Program-made: the position numbers and the translations under genes
Notes under the pieces: model-generated
Seen by the model: the letters and a program-made list of their open reading frames with translations, nothing else
Told to the model about the DNA's origin: nothing
Database searches by the model: none
Source: Deltaproteobacteria bacterium
GTDB lineage: Bacteria > Desulfobacterota > DSM-4660 > Desulfatiglandales > B25-G16
Assembly: GCA_003646875.1 (NCBI GenBank)
Contig: QMLT01000137.1
Location: 1-5,574 of the forward strand
DNA: 5,574 nt
Reading direction: 5' to 3'
Shown: one piece after another, positions 1 to 5,569 of the stretch
Layout of the letters: every line of letters starts with the position of its first letter
Numbering within the stretch: the stretch's first letter is position 1

Positions 1-26
1 CACGTTGCATGTGTGTCCCGATTTAT

Positions 27-53
27 GGGGGCACGCTGATGCCCCCTATTTAT
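27..53 (+). terminator. Candidate rho-independent terminator of a gene left of the window
   Basis: A perfect 7-bp GC-rich stem (GGGGGCA at 27-33 pairing with TGCCCCC at 40-46) closes a 6-nt loop and is followed by TATTTATT. This fits an intrinsic terminator for a plus-strand gene ending before position 1. The tail is T-rich but broken by A residues, so termination may be weak. The reverse strand has no comparable T tract after the stem. Confidence 0.45.
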
Positions 54-128
54 TAAGGGCATGGAGCAAAAAAAGACATACCCATGCTCCCTGACTTTAT
101 GTAGGCCTTGTTGTGCCTTATTGTCTGA

Positions 129-302
129 CAGATACCCCAACTTATTGAGAAGTTACTCCTTGCGTCCCTGACGGAGAAGGTAACGTTGAAGTAGATTATA
201 GCTAAGCATGATAAAAACGACTGGTTGATCACCATGGAAAAGGCACGGCATGCCCGCAATGCTTTGCAAGGCGAGGCGGGCGGGGTAAACACTTTTCGGT
301 AA
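129..302 (+). pseudogene. Possible decayed coding remnant, unrecognised
   Basis: One plus-strand frame gives coding-like protein text broken by a stop: a first part containing QIPQLIEKLLLASLTEK, a TAG at 192-194, then a part containing HDKNDWLITMEKARHARN, ending with TAA at 300-302. The same frame upstream (from about 78) has further stops at 102-104 and 126-128. There is no start codon with a ribosome-binding site and I do not recognise the family. It could be the relic of a small gene or a chance open stretch; the support is only the charged, amphipathic look of the translation. Confidence 0.22.
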
Positions 303-306
303 GAAA

Positions 307-314
307 AAGGAGGT
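307..314 (+). promoter_or_regulatory. Orphan Shine-Dalgarno sequence
   Basis: AAGGAGGT is a perfect anti-16S complement just after the TAA of the decayed frame at 300-302. No ATG, GTG or TTG lies 5-10 nt downstream, and the sequence passes within about 20 bp into the inverted repeat starting at 332. It may be the leftover of a gene that was deleted or replaced, or a chance purine run. Confidence 0.3.
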
Positions 315-331
315 GCAGGGTATTTTTATCC

Positions 332-390
332 ACAGATTTCGCAGATTACACGGATTAGCCTAATCACTCGAACGACAATGCGAAATCTGT
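332..390. repeat. Inverted repeat of the CGCAGATT-type intergenic element
   Basis: ACAGATTTCGCA (332-343) is perfectly repeated in inverted orientation as TGCGAAATCTGT (379-390), with a 35-nt loop. The loop holds a second small dyad, GATTAG/CTAATC (353-358 and 360-365). The wording (CCACAGATTTCGCAGATTACACGGATT) resembles a short degenerate element that I have seen in intergenic DNA of many bacteria; its function is not known to me. A related element lies at 4160-4257. Confidence 0.6.
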
Positions 391-404
391 AGGGTTTAAT
401 CCCA

Positions 405-421
405 CGCCGCTTGCTGCGGGG
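405..421. repeat. Small GC-rich hairpin
   Basis: CCGC (407-410) pairs with GCGG (416-419) around a TTGCT loop; C405-G421 also pairs across a G-G mismatch. It lies downstream of the MerR-like gene on the minus strand and could form the stem of a terminator for that operon. No convincing U-run follows on that strand, so this role is doubtful. Confidence 0.3.
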
Positions 422-440
422 CAGTTTATATGGGTGCAAT

Positions 441-468
441 TGACCACCGACAAAGGACAACTGACATT
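441..468. repeat. Degenerate heptanucleotide tandem repeat
   Basis: Four consecutive 7-bp units fit the consensus NGACAAC with one or two changes: TGACCAC, CGACAAA, GGACAAC and TGACATT. The GAC core is kept in every unit at the same phase. Such short GAC-containing heptamer tracts occur in spacers of several bacterial groups. It ends 13 bp before the stop codon of the MerR-like gene. Confidence 0.5.
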
Positions 469-481
469 GGATAGTATTGTG

Positions 482-829
482 TTAAGGATTTTTCTGATCT
501 TTCTTTTTCCCTTTAATAATCCTTAAATCCGCTCTTCTGAGAGGGCGAATGTCTTGCTTAAATTCCCTTTTGACCATTGTCTCTTTTATTATTCTAAGTT
601 GCCATTCCTCCCAGGATTCATCCTTCCTTTTATCAATAAACCTAAGTATTTCATCTATGTCTTTTCGAGTAAAAAGGAACTCATCTTTTACCTGCCTTGG
701 CTTAATATCCGGGTAATGTTCAGGCGCTAAAGTTATTTTTAGCACACGTATATAATGGCGAATAAGGTTTTGAGGAAGCTTGGTTATCTTTGATACCTCA
801 TCAATGGTATAAAAAATTTTTGTGTTCAA
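482..829 (-). CDS. Small MerR-type helix-turn-helix DNA-binding protein
   Basis: Encodes 115 aa if translation begins at the TTG at 829-827. A helix-turn-helix spans about residues 7-32 (YTIDEVSKITKLPQNLIRHY is its core), followed by a MerR-like second element at about 51-70 (FTRKDIDEILRFID). The last residues are lysine-rich (KGKKKDQK). There is no long coiled coil and no cysteine effector site, so this is a minimal MerR/HTH_17-type protein rather than a metal sensor. Start choice: AGGAAG (841-836) lies 6 nt before the TTG and overlaps the stop codon of the upstream oxidoreductase gene, which predicts translational coupling. A longer reading from TTG 865 (127 aa, overlapping the oxidoreductase gene by 26 bp) is open but has no ribosome-binding site. 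The position suggests regulation of the oxidoreductase operon or of functions related to its substrate; that is inference. The stop is TAA at 484-482. Confidence 0.75.
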   Translation of the reverse strand: MNTKIFYTIDEVSKITKLPQNLIRHYIRVLKITLAPEHYPDIKPRQVKDEFLFTRKDIDEILRFIDKRKDESWEEWQLRIIKETMVKREFKQDIRPLRRADLRIIKGKKKDQKNP

Positions 830-835
830 AAAGGT

Positions 836-841
836 CTTCCT
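836..841 (-). promoter_or_regulatory. Ribosome-binding site that decides the MerR-like start
   Basis: AGGAAG on the minus strand begins in the last bases of the oxidoreductase TAG stop (842-840) and sits 6 nt before the TTG at 829. It supports the shorter form of the MerR-like protein and coupled translation. Confidence 0.5.
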
Positions 842-2918
842 ATTTTCGGGATATTTTGCATCCAATTGCTTTTAAATTAGGTGTTCCAAATTCCTTCCCC
901 AATTTTTCAGCAGAGGTAAGGAAATTGAAATTGGATTTTTTCCAACCATACAGAGATTCGGCCTCTTCCTCCGGAAACCACCAGCCATGTGAGGCATTTA
1001 TTACCCTTGGATCAACAATATCGGTACAATGCGCAATCTGGGTTATTTTTCCATACCTCGTTTCAATAATAACCTCATCGCCTTCCTTGATTCCATATTG
1101 TAAGGCAGTGTGAGGGTGTATTTCAGCCTTTGGTTCTGGTCTTTTTTCTCTGAGCCTTTTTATCCACCTATAGGATGAATGAAGGTAATACTGGCTTTTG
1201 GAATTAGTTAGCACCAGAGGATATTCAGGGTCATCTTCCTCTGGAAGTCCGGTAAATGTCGGAAGAGGCGATAGATTAAATTTTCCCGCAGTACTCAATT
1301 TAAGCTCCACCTTGCCGGTGGGGGTTCGGAACCCTTTTTCTTCATAAAGCTTGAATCTGTCGGGACCTTTCAAGTAGCCCTTCTCAACGAACTGGCTGTA
1401 TGTGAGATCACCTGGATTGACAACATCTTCCAAAAATTGGCTATAGTCGTTGTGCCAGTATTCTGCAGGAGAGATACGTTTACCCAGTTCATTCATTATT
1501 TTTATGTCAGGCCAGCATTCTTCGGGTGGATCAACAACTTTGGGCCTGGCCAGGATAAAGCCGTGGCCGAGCCCATAGTGGCCGATATCATCCATCTCAA
1601 ATTGACTTGCAACAGGCAGCACTATGTCTGCCATGGCTGCTGTAGGCGTCATGAACAAATCAGCAACTGCGATAAAATCAAGATTCATAAACGCCTCATA
1701 CGTCTGGCGGCTGTCGGCATAGGATAACATGGGATTTGCACACATGGCGTAGAATCCCTTAATAGGATAGGGCACACCTTCAAGAATGGCCTTTTTAAAG
1801 AAAGATGGTGCAATGGTCATTAATCTTGGTATCACACCATGATATGCGCTGATCATTTCCTTTCTCTTGTCTGGAATAAGATCGGAACGGACAAATTGCC
1901 CTAAGCCCATGATTTTTGGGTCTTTTGCATGTACATTGCCTCCGGGGACATCAAGATTGCCACATACTGCCATTAAGCAAATGAGCGCCCGTGTTGTGTC
2001 AAAGGTATAAATATTATGCTCAATCGGGTTTCCCCACTGAATAACGGCAGGCTTTGACGTGGCATACAATCTTGCTGAAGCTCGGATTTGATCAGGGGAA
2101 ACCCAGGTGATCTCAGAGATTTTTTCTGGAGTGTATTTTTTGACATGCTCTGCCAGATCTTCGAAGCCATAGGTCCAGTTTTCAACAAAATCCTTATCAT
2201 ATAAAGACTCTTCGATAATGACGTTTAGAAATCCCAGTGCAAGTGCGTGATCTGTTCCGGGACGCAACTGCAGCCACTTCTTAGATTTTTTCACCAAATC
2301 GATCTTTCTCGGATCAACGACTATCAGTTCGGCGCCATGCTTTAACTGCTCTAAAAGCATGCTGCTGATTTCTCCCTCCTCATTTGTAGAGGTGATATTA
2401 CTCGCCCATAAAAGAACGAGCTTGCTTTTGTGATGCAGGTTCGCCACAGGATAAAAGCCGCAGGTATGCACACCGGTTATCTCTCGAGGGGCATGACATA
2501 CATCCTGAGATGAGATAACATTGGGAGAGCCAAAAATGTTGGCCAGCCTGATTAACACAAAGTGTTCCAACCCTTTGGGCATGCCAACACCAAATGCAAC
2601 GCCTTTTGCACCGTATTTTTCTTTTATTTTATTTAAATTTTGAGCTATTTCACTCAGTGCCTCTTGCCAGGATATTTGTTTCCACTTTCCTTCACCTCGC
2701 TTTCCTGCTCTTTTCAAAGGATGTTTGAGGCGATCAGAATGGGTAAGACGATCAGGTGATGCAACACCTTTTGGACATATATAACCCTTGTTTAAAAAAC
2801 CATCAGGATCTCCTTTAATGCTCACGATTTTGTTATCTTTCACGCCTACTAACAGAGCACAACCGCCATGATCCATTCTTGCACAGTGGGTTTTTACCCA
2901 CCTAACATCATCTTTCAT
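840..2918 (-). CDS. Molybdopterin (Mo/W-bis-MGD) oxidoreductase, DMSO reductase superfamily, substrate unknown
   Basis: A 692-aa protein with the full fold of the family. Residues 6-62 form the N-terminal Fe-S domain, whose ligand pattern is C12-x3-D16-x3-C20-x27-C48, so an Asp sits where the second Cys is usual. C141, in SQDVCHAPRE, is the predicted Mo/W ligand, followed by His as in formate dehydrogenases. Cofactor-binding stretches follow: LWASNITSTNE (170-180), VVDPRKIDL (200-208), RPGTDHALALG (219-229), GNLDVPGGNV (320-329) and ADIVLPVASQFE (430-441). The dinucleotide-binding C-terminal domain runs from about 565 to 690 (TNSKSQYYLHSSYR, ASHGWWFPE). There is no Tat or Sec signal, so it is cytoplasmic. 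The usual formate dehydrogenase NPLRGQNN-type segment is not apparent, so I do not call it one; an acetylene-hydratase-like or other solo enzyme is equally possible. No Fe-S or membrane subunit is adjacent. The ATG start is supported by AAGGAGGG 9 nt upstream. Confidence 0.93.
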   Translation of the reverse strand: MKDDVRWVKTHCARMDHGGCALLVGVKDNKIVSIKGDPDGFLNKGYICPKGVASPDRLTHSDRLKHPLKRAGKRGEGKWKQISWQEALSEIAQNLNKIKEKYGAKGVAFGVGMPKGLEHFVLIRLANIFGSPNVISSQDVCHAPREITGVHTCGFYPVANLHHKSKLVLLWASNITSTNEEGEISSMLLEQLKHGAELIVVDPRKIDLVKKSKKWLQLRPGTDHALALGFLNVIIEESLYDKDFVENWTYGFEDLAEHVKKYTPEKISEITWVSPDQIRASARLYATSKPAVIQWGNPIEHNIYTFDTTRALICLMAVCGNLDVPGGNVHAKDPKIMGLGQFVRSDLIPDKRKEMISAYHGVIPRLMTIAPSFFKKAILEGVPYPIKGFYAMCANPMLSYADSRQTYEAFMNLDFIAVADLFMTPTAAMADIVLPVASQFEMDDIGHYGLGHGFILARPKVVDPPEECWPDIKIMNELGKRISPAEYWHNDYSQFLEDVVNPGDLTYSQFVEKGYLKGPDRFKLYEEKGFRTPTGKVELKLSTAGKFNLSPLPTFTGLPEEDDPEYPLVLTNSKSQYYLHSSYRWIKRLREKRPEPKAEIHPHTALQYGIKEGDEVIIETRYGKITQIAHCTDIVDPRVINASHGWWFPEEEAESLYGWKKSNFNFLTSAEKLGKEFGTPNLKAIGCKISRK

Positions 2919-2927
2919 ATGGGTTTT

Positions 2928-2935
2928 CCCTCCTT
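2928..2935 (-). promoter_or_regulatory. Strong ribosome-binding site of the oxidoreductase gene
   Basis: AAGGAGGG on the minus strand, 9 nt before the ATG at 2918. It fixes the start and keeps the Fe-S motif near the N-terminus, as is usual for cytoplasmic members of the family. Confidence 0.8.
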
Positions 2936-2957
2936 CTTTATGAGATCATTCCAGTAC

Positions 2958-2986
2958 TTCATACACTTAATCGATTATTTTGGCAA
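2958..2986 (-). promoter_or_regulatory. Candidate promoter of the oxidoreductase/MerR-like operon, with palindromic spacer
   Basis: On the minus strand TTGCCA (2986-2981) and TATGAA (2963-2958) are separated by 17 bp, a sigma-70-type arrangement about 40 bp before the start codon. The spacer contains the perfect 10-bp palindrome TAATCGATTA (2968-2977). MerR-family regulators bind between the -35 and -10 boxes, usually across 19-20 bp spacers, so an operator here is possible but the spacing is not the classic one. Confidence 0.4.
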
Positions 2987-3284
2987 CTATTAGGTCTTGT
3001 CCACTGAGTGTTTGGTAACTGGATGAAAGTCTTATTTTTAATTATAACATAGGATTATTATGAGGAGTTGAACGTTGACCAAGGCCAGTTCAGTATAGCA
3101 AATATTTTATAATGCTTATCATATTTTATCTTAACGGTTTTTCTCAGTGTTGTGTCCAATTAATGAACCAGGGGCTCAATTGCCCAAGAAAAAGACCATA
3201 GGTCGGTTGTTTGGTTTTATGAGAATCACGGATTTTGATTTGTGTAGCTAATAAAGATGGAGGGATAGATAAAGAAGAGAACGC
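2987..3284. other. AT-rich divergent intergenic spacer, no gene seen
   Basis: No frame longer than about 25 codons with a start and ribosome-binding site is present on either strand. A short stop-free run around 3155-3250 (plus strand) has no start signal. TGTCCACTGAGTG (about 2999) and TGTCCAATTAATG (about 3152) match at 10 of 13 positions as direct repeats, which is too weak to call an insertion-sequence scar. The region is unusually long for a simple divergent promoter and could hold regulatory sites or a small RNA that cannot be recognised by eye. Confidence 0.4.
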
Positions 3285-3313
3285 TTGAAGTTTTGATTAA
3301 TAATTTGTATTTT
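3285..3313 (+). promoter_or_regulatory. Candidate promoter for the DUF5752-like gene
   Basis: TTGAAG (3285-3290) and TATTTT (3308-3313) are separated by 17 bp, giving a leader of roughly 95 nt before the GTG start at 3414. The -10 box matches the consensus at four of six positions in AT-rich DNA, so chance is a real alternative. Confidence 0.28.
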
Positions 3314-3402
3314 ACACACAGATTATGTCAAGGAAATTGCTTTTTTCAACAGTAGAAACTAAGCGCAGTATGTTTCGTTTTTGAAGAGCAATGAGTGTAG
3401 CC

Positions 3403-3407
3403 AGGAG
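3403..3407 (+). promoter_or_regulatory. Ribosome-binding site that decides the DUF5752-like start
   Basis: AGGAG, 6 nt before the GTG at 3414. The upstream in-frame TTG at 3381 has no such site, so the GTG is preferred and the conserved domain begins almost at once. Confidence 0.6.
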
Positions 3408-3413
3408 AGGCAC

Positions 3414-4088
3414 GTGGTTGAAAGGTATGTATTCCAATTTTCTTCAAGCGCTTATTTAGAAAAACTAAGCGGGAAAAAGGCCTGCAATCTTGATGAATTG
3501 CTTAAGCTTATTGAGTCCTGCACTCTTTCGTCCATTTTCTATCATACCTTTTCTGCGTTACGAAAGTTGCGAGAAGTTCATGTTCCCTATACCAATGATT
3601 TTGCGGTTTGGATCTCCAGGAATCTTCATGAGGAGGCTCTAGCTGAAAAATTAGGGGCTATTAATTTGACAGAATATAATACAATAGAGAAATTAAAGAC
3701 ACGTATCGTTGAGATTATTAAAGAACTCAGAGATTGGAATCCGCCAGCATTTGAAAAAAGGGCGGATGAGCCTTTTTACCTCTACGATGTAACCAGAATC
3801 ATTTATTTAACCGATAAATTTGCCTACAATTTAAAATCGTTTCAGGAAGTGCTTGATAGCATTAGCATTGACTCACTATATTTTCATTTTATTGAATCCA
3901 GACTGTATAATCAACTTCATGCAGATGACATATCTACATGGATAGAGAAGAGTTTAGGTCTTAACAAATTAGCGCAAAGTATAAGAAATATTGACATAAA
4001 TGTTTATACATTAAACGAAATCAGGGCAAAAATAGCGCATTTGATCCATGAACATTTGAATAAGACCAATACAAAAACTATTGAGTAA
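3414..4088 (+). CDS. DUF5752-like protein with two tandem copies of one domain
   Basis: 224 aa from GTG 3414 (a longer 235-aa form from TTG 3381 is open but lacks a ribosome-binding site). The protein is mostly helical by composition, without signal peptide, membrane segment or catalytic motif. It contains two copies of the same pattern. Copy 1 (about residues 7-108) has NLDEL, SIFYHTF (40-46), NDFAVWISRNL (61-71), LAEKL and a closing helix. Copy 2 (about 120-217) has NLKSF, SLYFHFI (154-160), DDISTWIEKSL (171-181), LAQSI and a closing helix. Each keeps one His (44, 158) and one Trp (66, 176). I assign it to the DUF5752 family from memory of this pattern; the function is unknown. It lies 212 bp upstream of a TreT-like glycosyltransferase on the same strand, so an accessory or regulatory role in that carbohydrate pathway is inferred. 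The gene is visibly more AT-rich than its neighbour. Confidence 0.82.
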   Translation: MVERYVFQFSSSAYLEKLSGKKACNLDELLKLIESCTLSSIFYHTFSALRKLREVHVPYTNDFAVWISRNLHEEALAEKLGAINLTEYNTIEKLKTRIVEIIKELRDWNPPAFEKRADEPFYLYDVTRIIYLTDKFAYNLKSFQEVLDSISIDSLYFHFIESRLYNQLHADDISTWIEKSLGLNKLAQSIRNIDINVYTLNEIRAKIAHLIHEHLNKTNTKTIE

Positions 4089-4159
4089 TCAAACAGCATC
4101 GAGCGTCGACTGGAGTCATTTAAGGCTTTTAAACTTGATTACCCAAGGATTTCTTTTTT

Positions 4160-4257
4160 GGACGCAGATCGACGTAGGTTATCAAGATTTAAATATAGAA
4201 AATAGTTCTCTGCGGGAATCAGCGAAAACCTGCCCGCAGTCCGAGGCGGGTCTGCGG
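4160..4257. repeat. Second CGCAGAT-type intergenic element with alternative hairpins
   Basis: The stretch opens with GGACGCAGAT (4160-4169) and continues with TCTGCGGGAATCAGCGAAAA, the typical wording of this intergenic repeat and related to the copy at 332-390. CTGCGGG (4210-4216) pairs perfectly with CCCGCAG (4233-4239). The same CCCGCAG can instead pair with GCGGG (4246-4250) or CTGCGG (4252-4257), so the hairpins are mutually exclusive. It lies in the leader of the glycosyltransferase gene. It may be only a repeat, or may affect the transcript joining the two plus-strand genes; no U-run follows, so a terminator is unlikely. Confidence 0.5.
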
Positions 4258-4290
4258 CTATAATTTGAGGGGTGAGAAAAAAAGGATTTT

Positions 4291-4294
4291 AAGG
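4291..4294 (+). promoter_or_regulatory. Ribosome-binding site that decides the glycosyltransferase start
   Basis: AAGG, 6 nt before the ATG at 4301. The match is modest, but the alternative in-frame TTG at 4265 falls just after the GC hairpin and has no site, and the protein family begins near the ATG. Confidence 0.4.
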
Positions 4295-4300
4295 CGAGAA

Positions 4301-5533
4301 ATGAATATCCCCACGTTGTCTGATTACAAATCAGTTGTGGGTCGGGATGTTATCGAAGAGCTGTGTATCCTTGCCTCACATGTAGGAAACCGATCCATCA
4401 AGATGGTCAACTCCACGTCCACGGGAGGTGGGGTAGCTGAAATGCTGCATCGTCTTGTCCCACTTCTCAACGAGCTTGGTGTAGAAACCAAATGGGAAGT
4501 GATTAAGGGCGGCTCTGATTTCTTTGATATCACCAAGGCCTTCCATAACGCCTTGCAGGGAAACAAAGAGGTTTTACCGAGTGAGGCCTTCAATACATAC
4601 CGGGCATATAACGAGATGAATAGCCATGAGATGGATTTCGATGAGGATCTCATCGTGATCCATGACCCCCAGCCCGCTGCTTTGATCCAAAGCTCCCTCC
4701 ATCGAAACAACAAATGGGTATGGCGGTGCCATATTGACATGTCTCATCCAAACCAACAAGTTTGGGAATTCCTAAGGCCATATATAGAGCAATATGACGC
4801 AGCGATTTTTTCCTCGCCGCTTTTTTCTCCTGAGTTATCTATTCCCCAATATCGTTTTTATCCGGCAATTGACCCATTGGCCGACAAGAATAGAGATCTG
4901 GATATAAGTTATATCAATAGCACCCTGGAGAAATATAAGATACCCAGGGATAAACCGATTATTACCCAGATTTCTCGCTACGATCCATGGAAAGATCCGG
5001 TGGGGGTGATTCGGGCCTTTAAAATGGCACGAAAAAACGTGGACTGCCGTCTTCTCCTTGTTGGAGACAAGGTTGCTGATGATCCTGAGGCGGAGGCTAT
5101 TCTAACAAAGGTTAAAAAGGAGGCTAAAGATGACCCGGATATACACATAATCTTTCTAACCCAATCCATTCCTACAGAGATAAACGCCTTTCAACGTGCC
5201 TCGGATATAATTTTGCAAAAATCTTTAAGGGAAGGATTTGCATTGACTGTCTCGGAGGCACTCTGGAAATACCGCCCGGTGATTGGAGGGTCAGTGGGTG
5301 GTATCCCAGCCCAGATCATCCATGGTTTCACCGGGATGCTGGTCCATTCGGTGGAAGGTGCCGGCCTACAGATCAGAACACTTCTCAGTCAACCGGAACT
5401 GGCGAGAAGTCTTGGAGAAAATGGCCACCAACGAGTTAAAGATGAATTTCTTATCACCAAAAGTTTGAAACGCTATTTGCTTCTGCTTTTGGCCCTTGAT
5501 CATCCGGCACAAGATACAATATCTCTTACTTAA
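4301..5533 (+). CDS. GT4-family glycosyltransferase, TreT-like (trehalose glycosyltransferring synthase type)
   Basis: 410 aa, GT-B fold, soluble, with no signal or membrane segment. The N-terminal domain carries VNSTSTGGGVAEMLHRLVPL (36-55), WEVIKG (65-70), FFDITKAFHNALQG (74-87), HDPQP (121-125) and WRCHIDMS (141-148), an order and wording characteristic of TreT. The C-terminal nucleotide-sugar domain has ISRYDPWKDP (224-233, with R226 and K231), LLVGDKVADDPE (252-263), and the GT4 E-x7-E motif EGFALTVSE (311-319), then GGSVGGIPAQI. TreT enzymes join glucose from NDP-glucose to free glucose to give trehalose, reversibly; archaeal and some bacterial members are characterised. By homology this is a trehalose or related disaccharide synthase acting in osmoprotection or sugar storage, but a different acceptor cannot be excluded. 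The upstream DUF5752-like gene is its likely operon partner. Its GC content is higher than that of the upstream gene. The stop is TAA at 5531-5533. Confidence 0.88.
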   Translation: MNIPTLSDYKSVVGRDVIEELCILASHVGNRSIKMVNSTSTGGGVAEMLHRLVPLLNELGVETKWEVIKGGSDFFDITKAFHNALQGNKEVLPSEAFNTYRAYNEMNSHEMDFDEDLIVIHDPQPAALIQSSLHRNNKWVWRCHIDMSHPNQQVWEFLRPYIEQYDAAIFSSPLFSPELSIPQYRFYPAIDPLADKNRDLDISYINSTLEKYKIPRDKPIITQISRYDPWKDPVGVIRAFKMARKNVDCRLLLVGDKVADDPEAEAILTKVKKEAKDDPDIHIIFLTQSIPTEINAFQRASDIILQKSLREGFALTVSEALWKYRPVIGGSVGGIPAQIIHGFTGMLVHSVEGAGLQIRTLLSQPELARSLGENGHQRVKDEFLITKSLKRYLLLLLALDHPAQDTISLT

Positions 5534-5541
5534 GATCAGAT

Positions 5542-5569
5542 TTTCGTATAGGCTCGATAAGTTACGAAA
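5542..5569. repeat. Short inverted repeat after the glycosyltransferase gene
   Basis: TTTCGTA (5542-5548) and TACGAAA (5563-5569) form a 7-bp stem with a 14-nt loop, 8 bp after the stop codon. The stem is AT-rich and is followed by GGGCA rather than a T tract, so it does not look like an intrinsic terminator. The window ends 5 bp later. Confidence 0.35.

Noticed and set aside
242..253. Sigma-54-like GGCACG...GC motif
   Set aside because: The spacing between GG and GC is 8 bp, not the required 10.
53..292. 79-codon minus-strand open frame in the left spacer
   Set aside because: No ribosome-binding site, composition unlike the neighbouring genes, and it is the mirror of the decayed plus-strand frame.
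790..1727. Plus-strand open frames at 790-1113 and 1437-1727
   Set aside because: They are antisense shadows of the well-supported oxidoreductase and MerR-like genes.
2991..3180. Insertion-sequence ends around TGTCCA direct repeats
   Set aside because: Only 10 of 13 positions match, there is no inverted arrangement, no transposase remnant and no clear target duplication.
4081..4263. 60-codon plus-strand open frame from TTG 4081
   Set aside because: It overlaps the DUF5752-like gene, has no ribosome-binding site, and its second half is translated repeat and hairpin DNA.
4324..5169. Minus-strand open frames opposite the glycosyltransferase gene
   Set aside because: Antisense shadows; the plus-strand frame carries clear GT4 motifs across the whole length.
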